Of a stretch of DNA of 64,000 nt, positions 18,574-27,301 are shown piece after piece. The notes beneath the pieces were generated by a model, which was not told the DNA's origin, made no database searches, and saw only the letters and a program-made list of their open reading frames with translations. Position numbers and translations under genes: made by a program. This DNA comes from Microlunatus endophyticus (GTDB taxonomy: Bacteria; Actinomycetota; Actinomycetes; Propionibacteriales; Propionibacteriaceae). Every line of letters begins with the position of its first letter. Position 1 is the stretch's first letter. Location: NCBI RefSeq assembly GCF_014646195.1, contig NZ_BMMZ01000015.1, positions 57,116 to 121,115 on the forward strand, read 5' to 3'.

Positions 18574-19409
18574 GCGGGTTACTCGACCCGACAGCAGTTC
18601 GCGGGCTGGTCGGCAGACTCGGCCTGCGGCCGACCAAACAGCGCGGACAGAATTTCGTCACCGACGCCAACACCGTCCGGCGGATCGTCCAGCTGGCGGG
18701 CGTCCGCGCCGATGACATCGTGCTCGAGATCGGGCCGGGACTTGGGTCGCTGACACTGGCCCTGCTCGAGGCTGCCGATCGGGTGGTCGCGGTCGAGATC
18801 GACGAGCTGCTGGCCGTCGCTCTTCCGCAGACGGTCGCCGAGCGCGCTCCCGACCGGGTGGCCGCTCTGGATGTCGTCGAGGCGGACGCGCTGCGGATCA
18901 CCGAACTCCCGGCCGATCCGACGGTCGTGGTGGCCAATCTGCCGTACAACGTGTCGGTGCCGGTCCTGTTGCACCTGCTCGCGACCTTCGACAGCTGGCG
19001 CCGTGGCCTGGTGATGGTGCAGGCGGAGGTCGCCGACCGGCTGGCAGCCCGGCCGGGGTCGAAGATCTACGGTGTGCCGTCGGTGAAGATGGCCTGGTAC
19101 GCGACCACCGCCCGGGTCGGGTCGGTCCCGCCGAGTGTCTTCTGGCCGGTCCCCAACGTCGAGTCCGGTCTGGTCTCGATCGAGCGCACCGATCCGCCGG
19201 TCACGACGGCGAGCCGCGAGCAGGTCTTCGCAGTAGTCGACGCCGCCTTCGCCCAGCGTCGCAAGATGCTGCGTGCCGCGCTGGCCGGGATCGTCGGTTC
19301 CTCGTCCGCCGCGAGTGCAGCACTTGAGGCGGCCGGCGTCGACCCGACCGCCCGCGGCGAGACGCTCACCGTCGAACAGTTCGCCGCCATCGCCGAGCAG
19401 CTCTCCTGA
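18570..19409 (+). CDS. rsmA: 16S rRNA (adenine(1518)-N(6)/adenine(1519)-N(6))-dimethyltransferase, probable CTG start
   Basis: 279 residues if translation begins at CTG 18570, which overlaps the rpfB stop as CTGA. No ATG, GTG or TTG lies in frame between there and GTG 18720. Starting at 18720 would remove the conserved N-terminus (GLVGRLGLRPTKQRGQNFVTD) that forms part of the SAM site. AAGG at 18559-18562 is a fitting ribosome site. The SAM motif VLEIGPGLGSLT and the NLPYNVSVPVL catalytic motif (NLPY) are intact. RsmA dimethylates A1518 and A1519 of 16S rRNA. Confidence 0.85.
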   Translation: MSGLLDPTAVRGLVGRLGLRPTKQRGQNFVTDANTVRRIVQLAGVRADDIVLEIGPGLGSLTLALLEAADRVVAVEIDELLAVALPQTVAERAPDRVAALDVVEADALRITELPADPTVVVANLPYNVSVPVLLHLLATFDSWRRGLVMVQAEVADRLAARPGSKIYGVPSVKMAWYATTARVGSVPPSVFWPVPNVESGLVSIERTDPPVTTASREQVFAVVDAAFAQRRKMLRAALAGIVGSSSAASAALEAAGVDPTARGETLTVEQFAAIAEQLS

Positions 19410-19464
19410 CCCGCTGCGCCGGGAGGTCGCCGGGCGACGCCACCGCACCGATACGCTCGCGGAT

Positions 19465-20394
19465 GTGGCTGAGCCGATCCTTCCCGGTCCGCTGGCCGTC
19501 CGGGTCCGGGCGCCGGCGAAGATCAATCTGACCCTGCGCGTCGGTCCGGCCCGCCCGGACGGCTTCCATCCGTTGGCCACCGTGTATCAGGCGGTGTCGC
19601 TGTACGAGGAGGTCATCGCGATGCCGGCCGAGCCCGGAGTGATCGATATCCGGGTCTCGGGGGAGGGCGCCGACCAGGTGCCGGCCGACGACCGGAATCT
19701 GGCCCATCGTGCCGCCGCCCTGCTGGCGCGGCGGACCGGCATGTCGTTGGGGGTCAGGCTGTCGATCAACAAGTCCGTCCCGGTCGCGGCCGGGCTGGCC
19801 GGCGGATCGGCGGATGCCGCGGCCACCCTGCTGGCCTGTTCGGTGTTGTGGGAGCTGGATCTCGATCATGAGGAACTGCTGCCGCTGGCCGCCGAGCTCG
19901 GCTCCGACGTCCCGTTCGCACTGCTCGGCGGGACCGCGGTCGGCAGCGGCCGCGGTGAGGCGGTCGCACCCGCGCTGGCGCGCGGCAGCTATCACTGGGT
20001 GCTCGCCTTCGCCGACGGCGGCCTGTCGACTCCCGCTGTCTATCGGCGCTACGACGAGCTCGGGCCGACCCCGCCGGAGCCGTTCGAGGTGTCGGCAGGA
20101 CTGATGAACGCCCTGCGCAGCGGCGATGCCCGCCGGCTCGGACCGGAGTTGATCAACGACCTGCAGGCGCCGGCGCTGGACCTGATGCCGTCGTTGCGCA
20201 AGCTGGTCGCGCTCGCCGAGGAGTACCAGGCGCTCGGTGTGGTCGTCTCCGGCTCCGGCCCGACGGTCGCCTTCCTCGTCGAGAGCGAGGCCGACGCGGT
20301 CGACCTGACCGTCGCGCTGTCGGGATCGGGGCTCTGCCGGTCGGCGCGGTATGTCACCGGTCCGGTCCAGGGCGCCCGCGTGCTGGGCGTGTGA
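19465..20394 (+). CDS. ispE: 4-(cytidine 5'-diphospho)-2-C-methyl-D-erythritol kinase
   Basis: 309 residues from GTG 19465. GHMP-kinase features are present: VRAPAKINLTLRVG at the start, VPVAAGLAGGSADAAATLLA as the ATP-binding glycine loop, and VVVSGSGPTVAFLV near the C-terminus. It phosphorylates CDP-methylerythritol in the MEP route to isoprenoids. It lies 55 bp after rsmA, the usual neighbour in actinobacteria. The frame is open upstream, but the protein before GTG 19465 does not resemble IspE. Confidence 0.93.
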   Translation: MAEPILPGPLAVRVRAPAKINLTLRVGPARPDGFHPLATVYQAVSLYEEVIAMPAEPGVIDIRVSGEGADQVPADDRNLAHRAAALLARRTGMSLGVRLSINKSVPVAAGLAGGSADAAATLLACSVLWELDLDHEELLPLAAELGSDVPFALLGGTAVGSGRGEAVAPALARGSYHWVLAFADGGLSTPAVYRRYDELGPTPPEPFEVSAGLMNALRSGDARRLGPELINDLQAPALDLMPSLRKLVALAEEYQALGVVVSGSGPTVAFLVESEADAVDLTVALSGSGLCRSARYVTGPVQGARVLGV

Positions 20395-20418
20395 CGAGCA
20401 CGCCTGTCGGCGTGACCC

Positions 20419-22218
20419 TCAGCCGAGATCGGGCTCCGTACGCCACGCGATCCGGCCGCCGGGATCGCCGAATTCGAGGATGATCAACTCGTTCGCACCC
20501 GCCCGCCACAGCGGTGCGGGCGCGTACAAGGTCTGCTGCGGGCCGGCCGGATTCCAGTAGCGACCGAGGTTGAAGCCGTTGAGATAGAGGTAGCCGAGCT
20601 GCCAGCCCGGCAACGCCAGATACGCGTCGACCGGTTCGTCGATGATCACCGACGCCCGGTGGAAGCCGGGTTCGTCGGCCGGCGGTTGCCATGATGGGCC
20701 ACGATCGGACCTGCCGAGGTCAGGGATCTCGGTCAGCTCGAGGGCGTACTGCTCGTAGCCGAAGAGCTGCTGGTAGTCCAGCCGGACCCGGGTCAGGCCC
20801 TTGGTGCTGCCCAGGTGGGGGCCGAAGTTGACCCGGCCCAGGGAGAAGACGCTGACGTCGAGACGATGATCACCGGGACCGACCTCGATCGGGATCTTGT
20901 GATCAACAGCGGCCGGGAATCCCGGGTCGAGCCGGGGGCCGCCCAGTCGGCCGACGAGCTGCCCGTCCAGACGAAGCTCGGCAAGATCAGCAAGACCGGT
21001 GATCGAGATCTCCCCGCTGATCGGTCCGGGGATCGTGGTCCGGTAGCGGACCACCCCGTGGTTGAGGCCGAGATGCTCGAAGCTGTCCGGCGCGGGGGCC
21101 GCAACCGGCTCGAGTTGATCAAGGACGGCCTGCAGGGCGATGAAGCCGTCGACGTCGACCTCGCGTTCCGGTTGCACGGCCTGGTCGGCCGGGGGCTCCG
21201 GCGGTGTGCTGCCGGTGTGTGCCGCGATCACCCGGCGGAAGGCGTGGAATTTCTCGGTCAGCCGCCCGTCCTCGGCGATCGGCGAGTCATAGTCGTAACT
21301 TGTGACGGTCGGCTGCAGCTCGCCGTCGTCGGCAGCGTTGGCGCCCGACCACGGGCCGAAATTGGTACCCCCATGGGCCATGTAGAGGTTGACCGAGCGA
21401 CCGGCCGCGAGCATCCCTGCCAGCTCGTCGGCGGCGCTGTCGGCACTGCGCGTGTGGTGCTGCTCGCCGTAGTGATCGAACCAGCCGTTCCAGAACTCCA
21501 TGCACATCCCGGGCGTGTCCGGCCGGACCCGGCCGAGCAGATCGAACGCCTCCTGCTGCCGGGAACCGAAGTTGACCGTGGCGAAGGTGTCCGGCAGCGT
21601 CCCGCCGGAGAGCATCAGCTCACTCGGCCCGTCGGAGGTGAAGAGCAGCACCGACACGCCACGCTCGATCAAGCCGTCGCGCAGGTGCTCCAGATAGGCG
21701 TGATCGTTTCCGTAGCTGCCGTATTCGTTCTCCACCTGGACGCCGACCACCCGTCCGCCGCGATCGGCCTGCCGACGGACGATGATCGGCGCCAGCTCGT
21801 CGAACCAGGCGTCGACATGATCGAGGAAGGCCGGGTCGCTGGTGCGCAGGGCGGCGACCGCCCGATGATCATCGAGCAGCCAGGCCGGGAATCCGCCGTT
21901 GTCCCACTCCGCGCAGATGTAGGGGCCCGGCCGGACCAGGATGTCAAGGTCCTGACTGGCCGCCAGATCGAGGAACCGGCCGAGGTCCCGCATCCCGGTG
22001 AAGTCAGCCGGACGGTCGGCGTACGGCAGATGGAAATTCCAGGCGACGTAGGTCTCGACGGTGTTGCAGCCCAGTGCCTTCAACCTGAGCAGCCGGTCCT
22101 CCCAGAGTTCGGCCGGGATCCGGAAGTAGTGCAGCGCACCCGAGATGATCTGGTGCGGCTCACCGTTGCGCCGGAAATGGTCGCCGTCGATGGTCAGCTG
22201 GACTCCGGTCTGATTCAC
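20419..22218 (-). CDS. Beta-galactosidase, glycoside hydrolase family 35
   Basis: 599 residues from GTG 22218; GTG 22242 is in frame but its extra eight residues do not look conserved. The GH35 N-terminus HQIISGALHYFRIPAELWEDRL is clear, with the acid/base in VQVENEYGSYGND (about residue 165), the nucleophile in CMEFWNGWFDHYGE (about 241) and YMAHGGTNFG. C-terminal galactose-binding-like domains end with YLNGFNLGRYW. No signal peptide, so probably intracellular. The upstream MarR gene ends 33 bp before this start, forming a likely two-gene operon. Together with the GH2 and GH3 genes it gives the window three glycosidases. Confidence 0.9.
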   Translation of the reverse strand: MNQTGVQLTIDGDHFRRNGEPHQIISGALHYFRIPAELWEDRLLRLKALGCNTVETYVAWNFHLPYADRPADFTGMRDLGRFLDLAASQDLDILVRPGPYICAEWDNGGFPAWLLDDHRAVAALRTSDPAFLDHVDAWFDELAPIIVRRQADRGGRVVGVQVENEYGSYGNDHAYLEHLRDGLIERGVSVLLFTSDGPSELMLSGGTLPDTFATVNFGSRQQEAFDLLGRVRPDTPGMCMEFWNGWFDHYGEQHHTRSADSAADELAGMLAAGRSVNLYMAHGGTNFGPWSGANAADDGELQPTVTSYDYDSPIAEDGRLTEKFHAFRRVIAAHTGSTPPEPPADQAVQPEREVDVDGFIALQAVLDQLEPVAAPAPDSFEHLGLNHGVVRYRTTIPGPISGEISITGLADLAELRLDGQLVGRLGGPRLDPGFPAAVDHKIPIEVGPGDHRLDVSVFSLGRVNFGPHLGSTKGLTRVRLDYQQLFGYEQYALELTEIPDLGRSDRGPSWQPPADEPGFHRASVIIDEPVDAYLALPGWQLGYLYLNGFNLGRYWNPAGPQQTLYAPAPLWRAGANELIILEFGDPGGRIAWRTEPDLG

Positions 22219-22251
22219 GAGCCCAGAGCGTACCGGCGTCACCGTGTCCGG

Positions 22252-22767
22252 TCAGCCCGAGATCTCGTAGGGCGCCATCAGGTGTCGCAAGGACTCGGCC
22301 AGCTGGTCGCGTTGTGCCGACGGCAGTACGGCCAGGATCTCCTGCTCGGCCGCGAGCAGGTCGCTGATCGCCGAGTCGACGGCCTCCCGTCCCAGCGGGG
22401 TGAGTCGCACCAGCACCCCGCGGCGGTCCTCGGGATGATCGGTCCGGGTGACCAGCTCCCGGGCGACCAGCCGATCCACCCGGTTGGTCATCGTCCCCGA
22501 GGTCACCATCGTCTCGCGCAGCAGCTGGCCGGGGGAGAGCTGATACGGCTCACCGGAGCGCCGCAGCGCGGCCAACACGTCGAATTCCCAGGACTCCAGA
22601 TCATGTCGGGCGAACGCCGTCCGGCGGTGGCGGTCCAGATAGCGGGCCAGCCGGGTCACCCGGGACAGCACCTGCATCGGCGACGGATCGAGATCCGGCC
22701 GCTCGCGCCCCCAGGCCTCGACCAGGCTGTCGACCTCGTCGTGGGGCAGAGCCTTGTCGTCCGGCAT
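22252..22767 (-). CDS. MarR family transcriptional regulator
   Basis: 171 residues. The winged helix is recognisable: LDRHRRTAFARHDLESWEFDVLAALRRSG, then a recognition region SGTMTNRVDRLVARELVTRTDHPEDRRGVLVRLTPLGREAVD, which is the classical MarR wing signature DxRxxxxxLT. It is the first gene of an operon with the GH35 beta-galactosidase and is divergent from a patatin-like gene. A perfect TCAAGA-G-TCTTGA palindrome lies 14 bp upstream of its start and is the likely operator. Confidence 0.88.
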   Translation of the reverse strand: MPDDKALPHDEVDSLVEAWGRERPDLDPSPMQVLSRVTRLARYLDRHRRTAFARHDLESWEFDVLAALRRSGEPYQLSPGQLLRETMVTSGTMTNRVDRLVARELVTRTDHPEDRRGVLVRLTPLGREAVDSAISDLLAAEQEILAVLPSAQRDQLAESLRHLMAPYEISG

Positions 22768-22780
22768 GCAAGGATTCTAG

Positions 22781-22793
22781 TCAAGAGTCTTGA
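22781..22793. promoter_or_regulatory. MarR-type operator palindrome
   Basis: Perfect palindrome TCAAGA-G-TCTTGA between the divergent MarR and patatin-like genes, followed by a related GAGACTCTT half-site (22799-22807). The TCAAGA/TCTTGA arms match the core of the palindrome at 43566-43585. Confidence 0.55.
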
Positions 22794-22868
22794 TGTCGAG
22801 ACTCTTCTCCGGTTGTGGTCGCCGCTGCCCGCGCGCCGGCTCCGGACCGGCCCGCGCAAGGATGAGGC

Positions 22869-24806
22869 ATGGCCATGCCCTCCACCACCGAGCCGACCCA
22901 GGAGCCGACCGACGAGTGCGATGTGATCCTGCAGGGCGGCACCGCCTCCGGGGTGATCTATCCACGGGCGCTGTCGGCGCTGGCCGCCCGCTACCGGTTG
23001 CGCGGGATCGGGGGGACCTCCGCCGGTGCGATGGCGGCCGCGGTGGCAGCTGCTGCGGAGTACGGCCGTCGTACGGGGTGCGGCGGCTTTGCCGCCTTCG
23101 AGACCATCCCCGAGGAGTTGGGACGGGGCGGCCTGCGGCGATTGTTCCAGCCTGCGGGCGCCACCGGGACGCTGCTGGACGTGTTGCTGGCGGCGACCGG
23201 CGGAGACCGGCCCGACGGCCGTACCGGTGCAGGCCGGATCGCCGGCGGCCTGGCTGCTGCGGTTCGCGGTTACCCGTGGTTCGCCCTGGCCGGAGCGTTG
23301 CCGGGAGCGGTCGTGATCGTCCTTGGTGTGGCGGTCGCGGGGCCGTGGGCGATCGTGTTCGGTGCGGTCCTGGTCGCGCTGCTGGGCCTGGCCGCCTTGA
23401 TCAGTGCCTTGATGATCAACCTGAGCCGGGATCTACCGGAGAACTCGTTCGGGATATGTACCGGGCTGTCGAGCGGGGGAGCGGCGCCGGCGCTGACCGA
23501 ATGGCTGCAGAACAAGATCAACCTGGCAGCAGGCCTGGAGGCGGGCGCCCCGCCGTTGACCTTCGGACAACTGTGGACGGCTGGTCAGGATCCTGACAAT
23601 CAGCATGATCATGAGACGGATGATCTTGCCGCCCCGGCCCTGGCCGATCCGCGCAAGCGGAGTATCGATCTGCGGATGACGACCACCTGTATCAGTCAGG
23701 CCAGGCCGTACGAGCTGCCGTTCTCGGCGCGCGGCTTCTTCTACGATCCCGGCGAGTGGCGTCGGATCTTCCCTGCCGAGGTGATGGCGGCGTTGGAGGC
23801 GATCCCGGAGCCGCGGACGCCGGAGACCGACGACCCGCAGGCCTGGGCGTCCGACCGCGACCAAGCGGCCGCCCACTCGCCCGGACTGCGCCGGCTGCCC
23901 GATGCCGAGCTGCTGCCGGTGATCGTCGCGGCCCGGATGTCGCTGAGCATCCCGCTGGTGATCTCGGCAGTGCCGCTGTGGATGATCGAACGCAGCGACT
24001 CCGGTCCGGACGGACGGCTGGATCCGACCGGACCGCGCCGGTTCGTCAAGGTCTGGTTCTCCGACGGCGGGCTGTCCAACAACTTCCCGCTGCAGATCTT
24101 CGACGGCGCACTGCCCACCCGGCCGACGTACGCGATCAACCTGCAATCCTTCCCGCCGGGCGTCAAACCGGCCGGCGACGAGGCCGAGAACGTCGAGTGG
24201 GCACACGGCAACGCGGACGGCCTTGCTCCGAAAATCGCCACCTGGCCGGGCCGCGGCCTGGGTGCGGTGCTGGGTTTCCTGAGCGCGATCTACACCTCGT
24301 CGAGCAGCTGGCAGGACACCACGCAGCTGACCTTCCCGGGCTTCCGGGACCGGATCGTCCGGGTGCTGCAGACCGAGCGGGAGGGCGGCATCAATCTCGC
24401 GATGAGCGATGAGACCATCCAGCGGCTGGCCGAACGCGGCGAGCTCGCGGCGAAGATGATCATGGGTCAGTTCATCGAGCCGCACTACCCGCCGAAGGTT
24501 GGCGGGCAGCCCACCGGCTCCGGCTGGGCCAACCACCAATGGGTCCGCTATCGAGCCCTGCTGTCGGTGCTGCCGGCGTGGGCGGTCTCGTACGGCCGCG
24601 GCCGGGCGCTGATGGACCGAGCGATCCTTGACAATCCGCCGAGCTATCCGTTCCGGTCCAAGGCGGAGCGGCAGCTGGCCGAGGACCTCGATAGGGCGAT
24701 GCAGCAGCTGGCGCAGGTGGTCGCCGATGCCGATCCGAAGGCGGTCGCGGCGCTGACGAGCAGGCCCTGGCCGGTTGGGGCGATCCGCCGGGTGCCGCAG
24801 CTGTGA
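22869..24806 (+). CDS. Patatin-like phospholipase family protein with membrane segments
   Basis: 645 residues. The patatin catalytic dyad motifs are present: oxyanion/nucleophile region GGTASGVIYPRAL and GIGGTSAGAMAAAVA (GTSAG serine about residue 57), and the aspartate in VWFSDGGLSNNFPLQIFDGA. Between them lie two hydrophobic helices (FALAGALPGAVVIVLGVAV and a following run to ISALMIN), suggesting a membrane-attached lipid hydrolase. The substrate is unknown. It is divergent from MarR, and its end overlaps the HAD gene start (GTGA), so the pair is coupled. Confidence 0.85.
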   Translation: MAMPSTTEPTQEPTDECDVILQGGTASGVIYPRALSALAARYRLRGIGGTSAGAMAAAVAAAAEYGRRTGCGGFAAFETIPEELGRGGLRRLFQPAGATGTLLDVLLAATGGDRPDGRTGAGRIAGGLAAAVRGYPWFALAGALPGAVVIVLGVAVAGPWAIVFGAVLVALLGLAALISALMINLSRDLPENSFGICTGLSSGGAAPALTEWLQNKINLAAGLEAGAPPLTFGQLWTAGQDPDNQHDHETDDLAAPALADPRKRSIDLRMTTTCISQARPYELPFSARGFFYDPGEWRRIFPAEVMAALEAIPEPRTPETDDPQAWASDRDQAAAHSPGLRRLPDAELLPVIVAARMSLSIPLVISAVPLWMIERSDSGPDGRLDPTGPRRFVKVWFSDGGLSNNFPLQIFDGALPTRPTYAINLQSFPPGVKPAGDEAENVEWAHGNADGLAPKIATWPGRGLGAVLGFLSAIYTSSSSWQDTTQLTFPGFRDRIVRVLQTEREGGINLAMSDETIQRLAERGELAAKMIMGQFIEPHYPPKVGGQPTGSGWANHQWVRYRALLSVLPAWAVSYGRGRALMDRAILDNPPSYPFRSKAERQLAEDLDRAMQQLAQVVADADPKAVAALTSRPWPVGAIRRVPQL

Positions 24807-25561
24807 TGCAGAGCGAGGGCAGCGCGAACCGTGTCGTGTTCTGGGACTTCGATGGGACTCTCGCACGCCGCCGAGGGATGTGGTCGGGCGCGCTCGTCGA
24901 CGCCCTCGCACTGCTGGGGCCGACCACTGTGACGGCCGAGGACCTGAAGCCTGGCCTGGCCGATGGCTTTCCCTGGCACCGGCCGGACGAGGTCGTCGAG
25001 GTAACCGATGCGACGGGCTGGTGGCAGCGGCTGGCTCCCGTGCTGGTTCGCGCGTATCGGGCTGCAGGAGTGCCAGCGAAATCCGCGCACGCGGCGGCAG
25101 CCCGAGTAGCCACCCAGTTCTATCGGGCCGATGCCTGGGAGTTGATCGACGGGGCGACGGCTGCGCTCGGGCTGACCCGCGAGAACGGCTACCGCAACGT
25201 CATCCTCAGCAACCATGGTCCCGAGCTGGCTGAGCTGGTCGCGGCGCTGGGCCTGGACCGCTGGATCGACCTGGTGATCACCTCGGCGCTGGTGGGAGCG
25301 GAGAAGCCCAATCCGAGGATCTTCCGGCACGCTCTGCGCGTGTCCGATGCCGGCTCAGACTGTTGGATGGTGGGGGACAACCCGGCTGCTGATGTCCAGG
25401 GCGCGCGTGCGGTCGGGATCCGCGCGATCCTGGCGGACGGCGCGTACGCCGACGCGCGCGGTGTGACCGTCGTCGAAGCGGCGCACCAGATCGTCGGCCG
25501 ATCCGGTTCGTCCTCGGGCCCCGGACATGTCAGGATGCGTGACGGCATCGCGGATGCGTAA
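24803..25561 (+). CDS. HAD family hydrolase
   Basis: 252 residues from GTG 24803, overlapping the upstream stop by 4 bp; ATG 24806 is the next codon. Haloacid-dehalogenase motifs are in order: VVFWDFDGTLA (nucleophile Asp), VILSNHGPEL (motif II), GAEKPNPRIF (motif III Lys) and CWMVGDNPAADVQGARAVGIRAI (motif IV). The substrate is probably a small phosphorylated metabolite, but its identity is unknown. It precedes the tRNA-Gln gene. Confidence 0.87.
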   Translation: MMQSEGSANRVVFWDFDGTLARRRGMWSGALVDALALLGPTTVTAEDLKPGLADGFPWHRPDEVVEVTDATGWWQRLAPVLVRAYRAAGVPAKSAHAAAARVATQFYRADAWELIDGATAALGLTRENGYRNVILSNHGPELAELVAALGLDRWIDLVITSALVGAEKPNPRIFRHALRVSDAGSDCWMVGDNPAADVQGARAVGIRAILADGAYADARGVTVVEAAHQIVGRSGSSSGPGHVRMRDGIADA

Positions 25562-25594
25562 CCTTGGTGCCTGGCCGATTCTCGGATCGGCCGA

Positions 25595-25673
25595 TCCCCG
25601 GTTGGTCTGTCGGCAGGGCCCGCCTGACTTTGAATCAGGATTAGCGACGTAGGTTCGACTCCTACCCGGGGAG
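25595..25673 (+). tRNA. tRNA-Gln (TTG anticodon)
   Basis: A cloverleaf can be drawn: acceptor TCCCCGG paired with CCGGGGA, a 4-bp D stem GGTC/GGCC, anticodon stem CCTGA/TCAGG with loop CTTTGAA (anticodon TTG), and T arm GTAGG-TTCGACT-CCTAC. CCA is not encoded. It is slightly odd: two bases between the D and anticodon stems and a 9-nt variable loop. A tRNA-Gln just upstream of glmU is common in actinobacteria. Confidence 0.8.
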
Positions 25674-25722
25674 CGGGTCCACCGACGGGCCGGCGACGTA
25701 TCAGCGATCACGGAGGAGCAGG

Positions 25723-27264
25723 GTGACCACATCCTCGGAGCCGAAAAGTTCGATCGAGCCAGTGGCGGCAGTGATCGTCCTGGCGGCCGGTGGGGGCACC
25801 CGGATGAAGTCGGCGAAGTCGAAGCTGTTGCACGAGCTGGCCGGACGGCCGCTGGTCTCCCACGCGATCGATGCGGCCGAGACCTTGCACTCGCAGCACC
25901 TGGCCGTCGTCGTGGGCGTGCTGGCCGACCAGGTGGAGCCGGCACTGCAGCAGATCGCACCCAACGTGCGGATCGTCCGGCAGAGCCAGGACGCGTACGG
26001 GACCGGCCACGCGGTCCGCTGCGCGCTCCGCGAGCTGGGCGAGCTGCACGGTGAGGTGGTGGTCACCCTCGGCGACGACCCGATGCTCTCCGGGCAGACG
26101 TTGCAGCGCTTCGTCGAGCAGCATCGGGCCGACCAGAACGCACTGACCGTGCTCACCGCACGCGTGCCCGACCCGAGCGGCTATGGCCGGATCGTCCGCG
26201 GCGCGGACGGGTCGGTGGCACGGATCGTCGAGCACAACGACGCGAGCGCGGACGAGCGCGCCATCGACGAGATCAACTCCGGAGTCTTCGTCTTCGATGC
26301 GGTGGTGCTCGCTGACGGTCTGTCCCGGCTCACCACCCACAACGCCCAGGGCGAGTACTACCTCACTGACCTGCCGGCGATCGCCCAGCAGCAGGGGCAC
26401 CGGGTCGGCGCCTATGTGACCGACGACCTCTGGGAGGTCGAGGGGGTCAACAACCGGATCCAGCTGGCGGCCATCGCCAAGGAGATGAACCGGCGGATCT
26501 GCCGGCGGTGGATGCTCGACGGAGTCACGATCCTCGACCCCGACACGACCTGGATCCACGACGACGTCGACCTCGCCCCCGATGTCACGTTGCTGCCCGG
26601 CACCAGCCTCGAGGGCGCGACGACGATCGGCTCGGGGTCGGTGATCGGGCCGGACACCACGCTCGTGGACGTGGAGGTCGGTGAGAACGCAACCGTCAGC
26701 CGTACCCATGGGTCGCTGGCGGTGATCGGTGCCGGAGCCAGCGTCGGCCCGTACGCCTATCTGCGCCCGGGCACCGTGCTGGAGGCGGAGGGCAAGATCG
26801 GCACCTTTGTCGAAGCCAAGAACGCCCACATCGGCCGGGGCGCGAAAGTGCCCCATCTGACCTACGCTGGCGATGTCGAGATCGGAGAGGCCGCCAACAT
26901 CGGCGCCGGAACGATCTTCGCCAACTACGACGGGGTCGACAAACATCACAGCACAGTGGGAAGGGCCAGCTTCATCGGCAGCGACTCGGTCCTGGTCGCC
27001 CCGGTGCACGTCGCGGACGGCGCCTATGTGGCGGCAGGCTCGACCATCACCGATGACGTCGCTGCGGGGGAGCTCGGGATCGCCCGCGGGCGACAGCACA
27101 ACTCGTCCGGATGGGTGCTGCGGAACCGGGCGGGCACCAGGACGGCACGTGCCGCCGAAGAGACGTCGACCACTGGGAGCAGCACAGAGGACAACACCGA
27201 CGCTGCACCTCGAGCCGCTACCGAAGTCCGGGATGAGCAACCCGGCGGCGACGTGGTTGACTGA
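25723..27264 (+). CDS. glmU: Bifunctional N-acetylglucosamine-1-phosphate uridyltransferase / glucosamine-1-phosphate acetyltransferase
   Basis: 513 residues from GTG 25723 with a GGAGGAG site. The N-terminal pyrophosphorylase domain has VIVLAAGGGTRMKSAKSKLLHELAGRPL and a YGTGHA segment. The C-terminal left-handed beta-helix with hexapeptide repeats includes YLRPGTVLEAEGKIGTFVEAKNA and GAGTIFANYDGVDKHHS. It makes UDP-GlcNAc for peptidoglycan. The last 50 residues are a polar, low-complexity tail seen in other actinobacteria. The prs gene follows 37 bp downstream. Confidence 0.95.
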   Translation: MTTSSEPKSSIEPVAAVIVLAAGGGTRMKSAKSKLLHELAGRPLVSHAIDAAETLHSQHLAVVVGVLADQVEPALQQIAPNVRIVRQSQDAYGTGHAVRCALRELGELHGEVVVTLGDDPMLSGQTLQRFVEQHRADQNALTVLTARVPDPSGYGRIVRGADGSVARIVEHNDASADERAIDEINSGVFVFDAVVLADGLSRLTTHNAQGEYYLTDLPAIAQQQGHRVGAYVTDDLWEVEGVNNRIQLAAIAKEMNRRICRRWMLDGVTILDPDTTWIHDDVDLAPDVTLLPGTSLEGATTIGSGSVIGPDTTLVDVEVGENATVSRTHGSLAVIGAGASVGPYAYLRPGTVLEAEGKIGTFVEAKNAHIGRGAKVPHLTYAGDVEIGEAANIGAGTIFANYDGVDKHHSTVGRASFIGSDSVLVAPVHVADGAYVAAGSTITDDVAAGELGIARGRQHNSSGWVLRNRAGTRTARAAEETSTTGSSTEDNTDAAPRAATEVRDEQPGGDVVD

Positions 27265-27301
27265 CACCGGCACGGATCGCTGAACGACAGGGGAACATCG
27301 G

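Noticed and set aside
18720..19409. rsmA starting at GTG 18720
   Set aside because: This would delete the conserved GQNF segment needed for SAM binding, which is coded intact just upstream.
25562..25722. Possible small gene around tRNA-Gln
   Set aside because: The stretch is fully explained by the tRNA and the glmU ribosome site.
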